Assembly (NCBI RefSeq): GCF_028476545.1
Contig: NW_026731872.1
Location: 372,001 to 436,000 of the forward strand
Direction of reading: 5' to 3'
DNA length: 64,000 nucleotides
Source of the DNA: Physella acuta
Taxonomy: Eukaryota; Mollusca; Gastropoda; Physidae
Shown piece by piece: positions 1-11,900 of this stretch. The notes under the pieces were generated by a model. It was not told the origin of the DNA. It made no database searches and saw nothing but the letters and a program-made list of their open reading frames with translations. A program made the position numbers and the translations under genes. Position 1 is the first letter of the stretch. Each line of letters begins with the position of its first letter.

Positions 1-60
1 GATTCGAACCTGGGTTGTCGCGGCCACAACGCGAAGTACTAACCACTATACGATCACGGC
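1..60 (-). tRNA. tRNA-His (GTG), 3' end cut by window edge
   Basis: Read on the minus strand from 60 to 1, the sequence begins GCCGTGATCGTATAGTGGTT, the usual start of animal tRNA-His. The anticodon loop has GTG at tRNA positions 34-36 (window 27-25), and the T-loop GGTTCGAATC sits at the window edge. The last 12 or so bases, which complete the acceptor and T stems, lie outside the window. The D-loop with A box and the T-loop B box form an intact internal pol III promoter. It looks like a functional gene rather than a SINE head, because the stem bases and anticodon loop are undamaged. Confidence 0.9.
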
Positions 61-650
61 CAGCGCGCTCACATCGATTGGGGCCGAAGTAACTGTGTCA
101 ATAGGCCTCGAGTCTTGTCGGTATCTTTAGAAATCATGTCCTCAATTTTATGGTCCTTGGGGCGTAATTAAATTAAGCTAATTACGGTCACTAATTGCTA
201 GTTTTTATGATTGCATCTGAAATTGTTAGGCGAAAGTAGCATGCATGCCAAATTTCAGGTCTCTAGAGCAATCAGAAGTGGGCTAATTTTCGATGTCAAT
301 TTTAACAACAAACATCCAAACAACCAAACAAACAAACAAACGCGAAGCTGAGTTAAGAAAAAGTTTTAAAAACAGGAAATAATGTCTAAAATTAAGTTAC
401 TAACATTATTTTTTTTAATGCAAAAGTGTTTCGTCACTCTTTTCTGAATTCTCAACCAACCCCCACCCCACTCATCACAAAATATTTTTATTTATAATAT
501 AAACATAGCACACCCTAATTGTCCTGAATGATGAAATGTATAATATATTTTTTATTAAACAATTATAATTATAGTAACATTGCACTTGGGGGTGGGAAAG
601 GCTAATAGTGTTTTTCTAAGAATCAAAATATTTCTAAATTTTATTCCAGA

Positions 651-2476
651 ATGAAGCGTGTATTACCATCTTCCAATTCTAAATCCTGGACTAATGTAAA
701 ATTAGGCGTTAAAATTCTAATTTTGTTGGAAGCTGGTTGTTTTGTAGGCTCTTATCTGGTGTGGCGCAAGATGAACAGAGATCAAGGTGAGTCTAAGATT
801 ATCATGTACCGCAAAATTATTGGGTTTTTAAACCACTTTAGAACTTATCATGTTAAATATATATAACAGACGACTACCCCTCATATTTACTTTTTAAGGC
901 ACCCCACACTGCTCTAAAAGATGACAAAAATGTTGAGATTTTAATACAAATCACATTCACGTATAAATAGCTCTTCACATCTTCATTAGAATCTGTTATC
1001 TAAACATTATATATGGTCAAAAGGAAAAAAATGTAAGCCAGTTATGTCATGTTGTCCATTCAACTTCTTGTATGGTGTCAAGTGTGTGTGCACCGAGACT
1101 AATTTGTCAAAGTGTGTACACTCTACTCCACCTAGACCATTTTGTTTATATTAACCAGTGAATTTTCCCTCCAGTTCTGGCATGTAAAATGTTGTGATCT
1201 GTCTTTAAATTTACCTTTCTCCAGATTTTAGGTTTAAAATCTACCAGAGGTCGCCAGCTGCTCTTGACTGTAAGTACACATGTACGGTCTAGCTTTAGCT
1301 ACTGTATTTTCTTTTTACCTTAATTGGTGTCTTGGGATATTTTATCTAGCCATAATATTTTTTTCTGTGGTATTTTGTTCTAATTACAGTTGCTTTTCTT
1401 GTTATATTTTGTTCTAGCCTCAATCATTCAATGGGGTTTTTTGTGTGTGCTATTTTTACTGTGCTAATTTTCAAGAATGATTCAACTTTCAAGCCAGTTT
1501 TTCTTATATTTTTTTTTATGATTGTGTTATGGGTGATGTTTTTAAACTTGGTGGCTTTAAAATAAACCATGTTTAACATGTCGGTACTGGTAACTTACAA
1601 GAGCATTTTTGTTTTTTATTTAAGGATTCTTGCAGTAACAAGTTTTTAATATTTAGCCATATAAACACTAGAGTTTAATATTTAGCCACATGTACACTAG
1701 AGTTTAATATTTAGCCACTTGTACACTAGAGTTTAATATTTAGCCACATGTGGAGCTTAATATTTAGCCACATGTACACTAGAGTTTAATATTTAGCCAC
1801 ATGTGGAGCTTAATAGTTAGCCACATGTACACTAGAGTTTAATATTTAGCCACATGTACACTAGAGTTAAATATTTAGCCACATGTACACTAGAGTTAAA
1901 TATTTAGCCACATGTACACTAGAGTTTAATATTTAGCCACATGTACACTAGAGTTAAATATTTAGCCACATGTACACTAGAGTTAAATATTTAGCCACAT
2001 GTACACTAGAGTTTAATATTTAGCCACATGTACACTAGAGTTAAATATTTAGCCACATGTACACTAGAGTTTAATATTTAGCCACATGTACACTAGAGTT
2101 TAATATTTAGCCACATGTACACTAGAGTTAAATATTTAGCCACATGTACACTAGAGTTTAATATTTAGCCACATGAACACTAGAGTTAAATATTTAGCCA
2201 CATGTACACTAGAGTTAAATATTTAGCCACATGAACACTAGAGTTTAATATTTAGCCACATGTACACTAGAGTTTAATATTTAGCCACATGTACACTAGA
2301 GTTTGTCCAAGGATTGTCATGGGATAATTTCCTGGGTAATTAACTTAATTAAGAACAAATCCACTGTTGGCTTAATGTTTTTGTTGTTGCCAGATTTCTA
2401 CAAGTTTGGGGAGACTTTAGGCAACACATCCTCCAGAATGTCTGACTACCAAGCTTGGGGCGTCCAGAAGGAGTAG
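651..2476 (+). CDS. CEBPZOS: CEBPZOS-like small mitochondrial membrane protein, 3 exons
   Basis: Coding exons are 651-786, 1225-1269 and 2394-2476 (stop TAG 2474-2476). Both introns are GT-AG with phase 1, and the joined protein is 87 aa. It has an N-terminal basic segment and one membrane span at about residues 20-38 (VKILILLEAGCFVGSYLVW). A conserved tail follows, with KMNRDQDFRFKIYQRSPAAL and then YFYKFGETLG. This parallels human CEBPZOS (80 aa: membrane span, KM..SQDFR, P..LE.YYKS.E). The human protein is reported to be mitochondrial; its function is poorly known. The ATG follows one base after a TTATTCCAG acceptor-like sequence, so a 5' noncoding exon probably lies upstream, but I cannot place it. 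Intron 2 holds a 29-bp minisatellite. The gene converges on TMEM86. Confidence 0.8.
1655..2304 (+). repeat. 29-bp minisatellite in CEBPZOS intron 2
   Basis: About 22 tandem copies of a 29-bp unit with core TTTAATATTTAGCCACATGT followed by ACACTAGAG. Two units are shortened and read GTGGAGC in place of the TACACTAGAG segment. Variants (TTTAA/TTAAA, ATGTAC/ATGAAC) are interspersed along the array, suggesting unequal exchange. It stops about 90 bp before the exon 3 acceptor and carries no splice consensus. Confidence 0.95.
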
Positions 2477-2538
2477 GGGTCAGAGGTCATCACCATGGTG
2501 TTGTGTGTATATCTTTTTGTAAATAAGTTCTAATTGTA

Positions 2539-2544
2539 AATAAA
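2539..2544 (+). terminator. Poly(A) signal of CEBPZOS-like gene
   Basis: AATAAA lies 63 bases after the CEBPZOS stop codon, followed by a GT-rich stretch (GTGTTTTG, then GTGGAGTGTGTGTGGGTG), the normal arrangement of an animal cleavage site. Confidence 0.75.
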
Positions 2545-2636
2545 CATTAGTGGGAAAAAAAAAGTGTTTTGTAAAGTTGAAATGGTGCAGTGGTGGAGTG
2601 TGTGTGGGTGGGGGGGGAGACTGACTGAAGATGGCA

Positions 2637-2996
2637 ACATCATTTTATTTACCCAAACTAAATCACAGGGGATTGTCCAGTATTGGTGCTAGTGCTACAC
2701 ATTATTTTATTTACCCAGACTAAACGACAGGGGATTGTGCAGTATTGGTGCTAGTGCTACACATTATTTTATTTACCCAGTATTGGTGCTAGTGCTACAC
2801 ATTATTTTATTTACCCAGTATTGGTGCTAGTGCTACACTTTATTTACCCAGACTAAATGACAGGGGATTGTGCAGTATTGGTGCCAGTGCTACACATTAT
2901 TTTATTTACCCAGACTAAATGACAGGGGATTGTGCAGTATTGGTGCTAGTGCTACACATTATTTTATTTACCCAGTATTGGTGCTAGTGCTACATC
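2637..2996 (+). repeat. Compound tandem repeat between the CEBPZOS and TMEM86 3' ends
   Basis: Units of about 38 bp (core TATTGGTGCTAGTGCTACAC then ATTATTTTATTTACCCAG) alternate with longer units of about 62 bp that add CTAAATGACAGGGGATTG. Each ATTTTATTTACC reads GGTAAATAAAAT on the minus strand, so every unit offers an AATAAA to the converging TMEM86 transcript. Confidence 0.9.
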
Positions 2997-3225
2997 AATC
3001 AACTGTTTCTGTTCTAACGGAAAAAAACAAAGGAAGTGAAATACAAGAGCTTCAGTCTTAAGAGAAATTTAAATACTTTCTTACTAGTTATAAATTAATG
3101 TTCACTGGTGGAAAAGCATTTTTTTCATCTTCTAACCTTGTGACTTTAGTCAAATGTCAGTTGTCATTTGGTGAAATAGTTGTCATTGTAAACATGTCAT
3201 GATGCTTTCCCACCAGTGGACGTCT

Positions 3226-5672
3226 TTAACTGTTCCCAATGGTCAGGAGGAGCTGGGCGGTGTAATAGGTGGCCATAATGACCCCCTCAGCCAGACTAAA
3301 CTCGTACACCCATTTACTGAAGGCGATGGTGAAGTCTGAAGATATGAACACGAAAGCCCCGAGCATGGCACAAAAAGACGAGGGTGAGGGGCGGCTCTCA
3401 TAGCCCGAGATGGCGTAGTAGAGCATGGCGTGGATGAGGCAGGTGTAGAGCAGGACGATCAGACGCATCGACGTCTCCTCCATCCCCGGGAACAATATCA
3501 CGTACACGCATGCGCCGAGCAGTGGGGCGATCCAGGCGCGGGTCTGACGCGTGCAGCCTCGCCTGAAGTGGAGCAAGTAGCAGAGCTGGGCCATCCCGAA
3601 CACCCCTACCCCCGGCTTGAAAAGATTCTGGTAGACCAAGCAGACGTCGCCCAGGCTTGAGATCATCAGGCCGTACAGGAAGTAGTTCCGGCCGGCAGGC
3701 GGCGCGCCGGTTGTTTCTTGTCTTTGGTAGGTGTAGTATACCAAGAACCAAATAGGAAGAATTTTCAAGATGGCTGCCGTGATGCACTCATCCGGACGTG
3801 CCACGTGGGGCTTGTACGTGACCAGATAGACCAACAGCAGCACATAGAAGGGGAAAATGGCGGGCTGCAGAAAGCGGGAAACTATCTGAAAGTGGACAAA
3901 ATATTCCAACTGTTATTCTTATCTTAATGATTATAGTAATTAGTCCTCGTTACAGAGGCGTAGCGGGGGGGGGGGGGGGGGCACTTGTCCCCGGGCGCCG
4001 ACCTTGGCGCCAAAATGGGTTGGAAAAACAAATTGAAGGTTTGAGGGGGGGGGGTGCAAATCGAAAGTTTGTCCCCGGGCGCCGGGAAGGGTCGCTACGC
4101 CTCTGCCTCGTTAGACTTAGCAATCCATTGGGCAGATGAAGTAGAGTTTATATGTTTCTTGACCTAGCATTTGAAGAGAAGGTGTGGTTAGCACTTTACC
4201 CGGCCACCTTTACTTTCCCTAACATGAGTTAGTTACCCGTCAGAGCTGGGTGCACTCATGGGTCGTTCTACTCGAGACCATCGGGTTGTCAACCTAACAG
4301 CTGGGTGGACTCATGGACGTTTCTACTCGAGACCATCGGGTTGGCAACCTAGCACTCACCCACTTAGGTCACGGCCGTCCATTATAAAGCAACTTTTTTT
4401 TTCAAAACTTTCCCAAGAGTGCAAAAAAATTCGACCACACGATTCAGGTTTTTTCAGGTTTTTTAGAACGGCTCAGGAAAATCTCAAAGGTAAAATCTGG
4501 GTTATTCTAATGTGGAGGGAGTGGTAAATACTGACTAAACTTTGTACATACCGCTTCTTGTGCCATCATACATTGACTTTACTACTTCCCCTGCACTAAA
4601 GAAGACTCGTAAAACCAGGTTACTCGACATTCACTAAACATTACGTGTATTTAGATCGCACACTCGTTTGTTAGGGTGATTGAACAGGTGCACAATTTAT
4701 GCATATTCGAAGTACCGAGTTCGGATCATAGTCGGTAGAACCACCCTGACCAGCAAGCGACGTAAAGGTTCGTGTCTTAAGGTGGGTCAATATAAGGGAT
4801 CGTCCATAAATCATGTTACACGCTCAAGGGATCGTCCATAAATCATGTTACACAATTATAAACTATTTACCCCCCCCCCCCCCCCCCCCTTTATCATTAC
4901 AAACAACCCTTCACGATCCCACTAAATGACGCAACAGGGGTCTAACCGTATCCACCCCCCCCCCCCCCCCCCATCCCAAATACAACACAATTTTAAGACA
5001 ACTTTATTTCATAATTTTTCTCCAATATAACAAAGAATAGTCGTGTCCCCCCCCCCCCCCCCCCCCCCCACACACACACATAAGTCAGAACACCTCATCC
5101 CTTCTGATACAGATGGGAATATCTTATTTTATCTTTTATTAGCGTGACTTTTAATGCGCACGTGTTCGGGGAAAATCCAATCGCGACAAATCAATGTCGC
5201 CCAATCAAACGGAACTGAGTAGAGCTACCGAAATATACTGGATATGGCCGTCGGCTGCTACTGTCATTTGGTCTAGCTGTCTTTTGGTAAATTAAAACAA
5301 TTAATGTCATTTGGTCGAATTGTCTTTTGTAATTTAATAATGTCTTTTGGTTAAATGTCTTTTGGCAAGTTAATGTCATTTGGTCTAATTGTCTGTTGGT
5401 CAATGACTTTCACTTTACGTGAACTGGTGTTTTTGAGTAGACTAATTATTTTCACCTGTTTGTGTAAAATGGCTCACCTGTATGTATTTAAAAACTCATC
5501 TGTCTGTAGATAAAAACTCACCTGTATGTAGATAAAAACTCACCTGTTTGTGTAAAATGGCTCACCTGTATGTATTTAAAAACTCATCTGTCTGTAGATA
5601 AAAACTCACCTGTCTGTAGATAAAAAACTCACCTGTATGTAGATAAAAACTCACCTGTTTGAATGAGCCCAT
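3226..5672 (-). CDS. TMEM86: TMEM86-type lysoplasmalogenase (YhhN family), 2 exons
   Basis: Exon 1 is 5672-5655 (MGSFKQ) and exon 2 is 3885-3226, joined in phase 0 through a CAG/GTGAGT donor and a TTTCAG acceptor, giving 225 aa. TMEM86 proteins are multi-pass ER-type membrane enzymes that cleave the vinyl-ether bond of lysoplasmalogens. Family marks visible are the GLMISSLGDVCLVYQ segment with its Gly-Asp pair, the GMAQLCYLLHF helix, the FVFISSDFTIAF segment with its Ser-Asp pair, and the C-terminal ATYYTAQLLLTIG. Length matches human TMEM86B (226 aa) and TMEM86A (240 aa). The open frame extends past 3885 to 3909, but that stretch is the polypyrimidine tract of the acceptor and has no ATG. 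The 1.8-kb intron contains a hAT-type MITE, a SINE and copies of the exon 1 donor. Codons are GC-rich. The exon 1 start is the only in-frame ATG, but an undetected extra 5' exon is possible. Confidence 0.88.
3945..4113. mobile_element. Non-autonomous hAT-type MITE with 8-bp target duplication
   Basis: The element is 3953-4105 (153 bp). Its ends are a perfect inverted repeat, CAGAGGCGTAGCG at the left and CGCTACGCCTCTG at the right. It is flanked on both sides by the identical 8-mer CCTCGTTA (3945-3952 and 4106-4113). An 8-bp target duplication with CAGRGGCGTAG-like termini is the hAT signature. The interior is G-tract rich and includes an internal repeat of CCCCGGGCGCCG. It has no coding capacity. 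It sits in the TMEM86 intron. Confidence 0.9.
4190..4385 (-). mobile_element. tRNA-derived SINE, minus orientation, with internal duplication
   Basis: On the minus strand the sequence holds GATGGTCTCGAGTAGAA, a B-box-like tRNA segment, followed by CATGAGTCCACCCAGCTGTTA and then GTGCACCCAGCTCTGACGGG. That cassette is present twice, about 65 bp apart. The CACCCAGCTCTGATGGG core recurs in the elements at 12842 and 18872. The tRNA-like head ends near GGACGGCCGTGACCTAAGTG at 4385. Confidence 0.7.
4795..5095. repeat. Repeated GATCGTCCATAAAT motif and long C tracts
   Basis: AGGGATCGTCCATAAATCAT occurs twice in direct orientation (from about 4797 and 4828). C homopolymers of about 15-25 bases follow at roughly 4870-4890, 4956-4973 and 5046-5069. 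The GTCCATAAAT motif resembles the ends of the inverted-repeat element at 50995-51321, so this may be a decayed relative, but no matching right end is visible. Confidence 0.5.
5448..5660 (-). repeat. Tandem copies of the TMEM86 exon 1 splice donor
   Basis: On the minus strand a unit of about 22 bp reads AACAGGTGAGTTTTTATCTA, so each copy contains the last bases of exon 1 and the donor consensus CAG/GTGAGTTTTT. About eight copies keep CAGGTGAG and two read CAGATGAG. A variant, GTGAGCCATTTTACACAAAC, alternates with the main type. The copy at 5657-5651 is the junction attached to the coding exon. Confidence 0.85.
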
Positions 5673-5960
5673 GATTCTTGTCTTGCCAGTTGCCTCTGGA
5701 AACAGCCGACGCGCCTCGCCGACCGATCTTACAGTGCCAGCCACGCACCTGTAGAGGAGAACATACCTTGAGATTTGGTGCCAACACAGCCTTAAGTTTT
5801 AGTGGTGGGGAGGAAACGCGGTTTTAAGTTCAAATTTTCGCAACAATTTAAAGAATACTCGGCCGTAAGAAATCTACGAGCCCTTCATGGTGAGCTGAAG
5901 ACCAGAGTCAGCCGTTGGGGGGTGGCCAGCCCCAGACAGACGCCACATGCAGCGTTGAGG
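5673..5960. promoter_or_regulatory. Probable shared bidirectional promoter of two YhhN-family genes
   Basis: The two start codons (5672 on minus, 5961 on plus) are 288 bp apart and point away from each other. The interval is GC-rich near both ends (GGCGAGGCGCGTCGGCTG on the minus strand) and lacks a clear TATA box. An ATG at 5888 on the plus strand opens a three-codon uORF (MVS). Start sites are inferred, not seen. Confidence 0.5.
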
Positions 5961-8900
5961 ATGAGCTCCGAACAGGCCGGCGTGGATCTGGAGATCGACG
6001 TGGCTGACCTCAGCACCAGTTCCGCCGACATCATCCTGCACGTGTCCAAGAGCCAGCAGGACTCAAAGAGCGAGCTGGCCGCGACAGACGTGGCCAGTAA
6101 CGCAGCAGACGTGGTCAGTAACGCAGCAGACGTCAATCTAGGCGGCGGCGACCACACCAATGACCTTGAGGCGATCACATTGTTTTACCAGGACGCCATT
6201 GTTGTGAGTTATTTTTAGATTCAATGTAACTAGCAGCATGGCTGGAGAAAAGGACTAATTTTTCGACGGGGGGGGGGGGGGGGGGGGGGGGGCGCACACT
6301 GGTAAAGGTATATAGTTTCTATATACATTCTATTTCGTTGGGGGGGGGGGGGGGGGCGATTCAATGTTTCTTTCAGGCATATCTTCGGATGGGGGGGGGG
6401 GGGTATAATTAACATCACAGGTAGAATTGTACAACTCGACATTACAAAACTTGTACCAAAGAACATACGAACATACAACTATATGAATAGAATAAATTAC
6501 TTGACCTCTACTGTTAAGTTCTTCTATACTTATGTTATGGTGTTTCCTACGAGAAACTGAAGAGTACTGTCGATGTTCCTTTATAGTACCACAACTTACA
6601 ATGGTAGCCAGAGTATTACAATAGTACTATCAAAAAATTACAATGGTACTGTAAAAATAATACAATGGCAGTGAAAAAGTTCTATAATGGTACTGTAAAA
6701 ATACTACAATGGCAGTGAAAAGTTCTATAATGGTACTGTACTAATGAATGATGGTTTCCTACTTTTTTTTAGAACACCACGCGACGTTTACTTTGAGAAA
6801 CTGTAGCCACTCTGTAAATAGTGCTACTCTAGTCCTACTACAGTCCTTCTATCGTCTTTTTGTAGTCCTACGCTAGCCCTACGAGTAACTCATCCCTTTC
6901 TTTCTCCAGAAGATTTCAATATTTATCGACTACACAAGAAAAGTTGTGCCTTCGGTAGGTCTGTTTTTTTCATTTTATTTTATTGTAGGTCAAGGTGCTT
7001 GGCCAGGCTTATCCAGTGGATACTTAGCAGATATTATCTTGTGGATATCTAGCAGATATTATCTGGTGGATATCTAGCAGATGTTATCATCTGCCTACTT
7101 GGTTTTTAACTTCTCGAGGTGTTTGGCCTACAACTTACACACAATGACAAAAATTAATAATTAAGTTATTGGAAAATTATTTCTTTTAGAAATTTTTTAT
7201 TTTATCCACAACACATGCCTAACTTAATCTTAGCTAAAGTTAACCTTAACTAAACTGAACTTTGCCTGAACTTAATCATTCCTAAACCTAGCCTTGCCTA
7301 AACTTAAACGTGCATGTACTTGTCCAAATTTGGGTTCACTAAAGTCATGCCTAGTCCATACAATTCGTCCAGTCCGTTCTAGTCCATATAATTCGACCAA
7401 AGTTCAACGATTAAGTTGTACATATACTTGATCTGTCTAATAATACGGGTCGCTATACTGGGGTCACTGTACATTCCCTCAACACGGGTTGTTAAACACA
7501 CGTACGTCGATGTAGATGGGTCACCCAACACAGGTCACCATACATAGGTCAAAATACACGGGTCACTATAAACAGGTCATTATACACGGGTCACTATAAA
7601 CAGGTCATTATACACGGGTCATTATACAAATGTGAAAATACACGGGTCACTATAAACTCACGTCAGACGAGAAGCAACATTATCACGTGTGAATATTCAG
7701 AAAAAACGAAACATTTCACTCAACAGTAACCAGAGCCCGAATACCCGGTCACGACACGGTCATACCTGATCTATGTATCGATCGTTAATGTCGGCGCGCG
7801 GTAAGTGGAATCACCAGCAGGAAATACGCCCAGTCCATTACCCGCGAGAATGACATGGTGATCAAGCGAATAACCCTTCAAATCATCGATCCCATTTGAC
7901 GCACATGTGTACATTAGACAATGTTGATTAGCGTCAGCTGGACTAGCATACCCGTGTCAGCTGGACTAGAATACCGGTGTATCTGAAACGTATCCAGTGG
8001 GTGGGCACCTGAGGTAGAATAGAGCTAGGAACTTGCCTGTTACCTCCTGAGGTAGAATAGAGCTAGGAACTTGCCTGTTACCTCCTGAGGTAGAAAACAA
8101 TAACTAGATCTAGATCAAGGAAAGGCTACTCCGATCAAAACTGGCAGGCGATAACCTCGTTCAAGTCAAATAAAGCGTGTGATTAAAGTAGGGCCAGGAT
8201 GTTATATCACAGCTTCATGACTGGGCCGTCTGCTGTGTCGTCTCTAGGACTGTGTCGTCTCTAGGACTGTGTCGTCTGGGTCTCGTCCTGATTGTGTCGT
8301 TATTGGGGTTTGAGTAGCCAATGGGGGTGTGTCGTTCTGGGGGTGTGTCATTATGGGGGTGTGTGGCCACTGGGGGTGTGTCATTATGGGGGTGTGTGGC
8401 CACTGGGGGTGTGTCATTATGGGGGTGTGTGGCCACTGGGGGTGTGTCTATATGGGGATGTGTCATTATGGGGGTGTGTGGCCACTGGGGGTGTGTCATT
8501 ATGGGGGTGTGTGGCCACTGGGGGTGTGTCATTATGGGGGTGTGTGGCCACTGGGGGTGTGTCTATATGGGGATGTGTCATTATGGGTGTGTGTGGCCAC
8601 TGGGGGTGTGTCTATATGGGGATGTGTCGTTCTGGGGGTGTGTCTATATGGGGGTGTGTCGTTCTAGGGGTGTGTCATTATGGGTGTGTGTGGCCACTGG
8701 GGTGTGTCATTATGGGTGTGTGTGGCCACTGGGGGTGTGTCGTTCTGGGGGTGTGTCTATATGGGGGTGTGTCGTTCTGGGGATGTGTCATTATGGGTGT
8801 GTGTGGCCACTGGGGTGTGTCATTATGGGTGTGTGTGGCCACTGGGGGTGTGTCTATATGGGGGTGTGTCATTATGGGGGTGTGTGGCCACTGGGGTGTG

Positions 8901-11900
8901 TCGTTCTGGGGGTGTATGGTCACTGGGGGTGTGTCGTTCTGGGGGTGTATGGTCACTGGGGGTGTGTCGTTCTGGGGGTGTATGGTCACTGGGGGTGTGT
9001 CGTTCTGGGGGTGTATGGTCACTGGGGGTGTGTCGTTCTGGGGGTGTATGGTCACTGGGGGTGTGTCTATATGGGGATGTGTCATTATGGGTGTGTGTGG
9101 CCACTGGGGGTGTGTCTATATGGGGATGTGTCGTTCTGGGGGTGTGTCTATATGGGGGTGTGTCGTTCTCGGGGTGTGTCATTATGGGTGTGTGTGGCCA
9201 CTGGGGTGTGTCATTATGGGTGTGTGTGGCCACTGGGGGTGTGTCGTTCTGGGGGTGTGTCTATATGGGGGTGTGTCGTTCTGGGGATGTGTCATTATGG
9301 GTGTGTGTGGCCACTGGGGTGTGTCATTATGGGTGTGTGTGGCCACTGGGGGTGTGTCTATATGGGGGTGTGTCATTATGGGGGTGTGTGGCCACTGGGG
9401 TGTGTCGTTCTGGGGGTGTATGGTCACTGGGGGTGTGTCGTTCTGGGGGTGTATGGTCACTGGGGGTGTGTCGTTCTGGGGGTGTATGGTCACTGGGGGT
9501 GTGTCGTTCTGGGGGTGTATGGTCACTGGGGGTGTGTCGTTCTGGGGGTGTATGGTCACTGGGGGTGTGTCTATATGGGGGTGTGTCGTTATGGGGGTGT
9601 GTGGCCACTGGGGTGTGTCGTTCTGGGGGTGTATGGTCACTGGGGGTGTGTCTTTTGGATGGGGGGGGGATGATTTCGTTCTGGGATGTGCCGTCCTTAT
9701 GGGTCCTTATTGGGGGTGTGTGTTTAGGTCTAGCCTATCACAAGTAGACGTAGGGTATTTGAGGTACTGACTACAACTGTAGATAGGTTGGACGATAAGT
9801 TGCACCCATCTACTTTGAGTATGATTGTTGAGGTAATGACTACAGCTGTGGGTTGGAGGACAGGTTGGACGATAGGTTGGAGGACAGGTTGCACCCATCT
9901 ACCCTGAGCACGCCCCAACCTACCCATGCAGCACTACACACCGCCAGTCATGGCTGGCTATTGATTGCTGTACCACGGCCTCGTTCATGTCCGGCAACAC
10001 ACTGGGCTCGAGGCTTTGTTGTCATTTGATGTCAGCACCTAGCGGCGCTGTTGTCATTCGATGTCAGCAGCTAGCGGCGCTGTTGTCATTAGATGTCAGC
10101 ACCTAGCGGCTTTGTTGTCATTAGATGTCAGCACCTAGCGGCGCTGTTGTCATTAGATGTCAGCACCTAGCGGCTTTGTTGTCATTAGATGCCAGCACCT
10201 AGCGGCTTTGTTGTCATTCAATGTCAGCAACTAGTGGCGTTGCTGTCATTCAATGTCAGCACCTAGTGGAAATGTTGACAATAAAACAGTATATTGATAG
10301 TTTTGGTTTGTTGAGAGAGGGTTAGAAGAGGAGTTAGTTAGGTTTAATCCAAGCCCCCAATTCCCAGTTGTACAAACCTTTATTTGATGTGGCCAGAACA
10401 ATTTGTCTGAGACTGGCCAGAACAATTTGTCTGAGACTGGCCAGAACAATTCGCCTCTCGTAGACCAAACAGTCATCTCTCCCCAGGCGTGCCGGCGCCT
10501 GTGCCGCCTGAGCTGCCGCTACGGCTACTTCCTGTTCCCCTTCTGGTACTGCTACTGGTACCTGCTGGAGCCCACTGAGATGCCCAGCAAGCTGGAGTAC
10601 ACCATCGTCCGCCTGCTGCCCTGGATCTTCCTCATAGAGACGGCCAGACACGTCCTGCAGATCTCGCCCCGTCACTACAGGTACTTCTGGCTGGGGGGGG
10701 GGGGGGGGATGTGGGATCTCGCCCCGTCACTACAGGTACTTCTGGCTGGAGGGGGGATGTGGGATCTCGCCCCGTCACTACAGGTACTTCTGGCTGGGGG
10801 GGGGGGGGGTGTGGGATCTCACCCCGTCACTACAGGTACCCCTGGCTGGGGGGGGGATGTGGGATCTCACCCCGTCACTACAGGTACCCCTGGCTGGGGG
10901 GGGGGGGGCGTGTACGTGTGTACGTGCTGATTGTGTATGTGTGAGTATATTGTGTGCCAATGCTTTTGAGTACCCAGGAGATCTCGAAATAGGAAATAAA
11001 AATTACATCCTGTAAATAACAGCAACAAGAGTAATTTTTAAAACTTGTTCTATTAGACGAACTTATGTGGGCGAATCAAGAAATAGCTGCGGTTGTTTGT
11101 TTTTTTTTTGTCAGTACATGCTTTTGATTTATGTCAGACCTTAAAGAAGTAACTGACCTCTGTTGACCTCTTGACCTGTGCTGACTTGCAGGTATGTGCA
11201 AGTTGGTCTGCTGCTGTGTGCGTCAGGTGACGTGGTCATCATCTGGTTCAAGAGCCGCATGCTGCTCAGTGTCTTCTTGATGTGTGTCGGCCATCTCAGC
11301 TACACCATCGGCTTGTTTCAACACTATAAGGTGGGTGGGTGGGGGATGGTGGGGAGGTGGTGTGGTGATGTGGTGGTGGGTGGATGGTATGTAGGTTGTG
11401 TGTCATTGGTGTGTGAATGGTGTTTAGGTTTTGGGTGGTTGGTGTGTAAGTGTAGGTGTGCAGTCGGTTTAGGTGCCAGGTAGGTGGTGTTTGATTGGTA
11501 CCTCTACGAGTCAGGTGTAGGGGTCAGGTCAGGTGTAGGGGTCAGGTCAGGTGTAAGGGTCAGGTGTAGGGGTCAGGTCAGGTGTAGGTGTCAGGTCAGG
11601 TGTAGGTGTCAGGTCAGGTGTAGGGGTCAGGTCAGGTGTAGGGGTCAGGTCAGGTGTAGGGGTCAGGTCAGGTGTAGGGGTCAGGTCAGGTGTAAGGGTC
11701 AGGTCAGGTGTAGGGGTCAGGTCAGGTGTAGGGGTCAGGTCAGGTGTAGGGGTCAGGTCAGGTGTAGGGGTCAGGTCAGGTGTAGGGGTCAGGTCAGGTG
11801 TAGGGGTCAGGTCAGGTGTAGGGGTCAGGTCAGGTGTAGGGGTCAGGTCAGGTGTAGGGGTCAGGTGTAGGGGTCAGGTCAGGTGTAGGGGTCAGGTCAG

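Noticed and set aside
8292-9770. Long open frames (492, 450 and 355 codons) with [12 protein letters not shown]-type repeats
   Set aside because: A 33-bp repeat period opens frames on both strands at once. The array is within an intron of the second YhhN gene.
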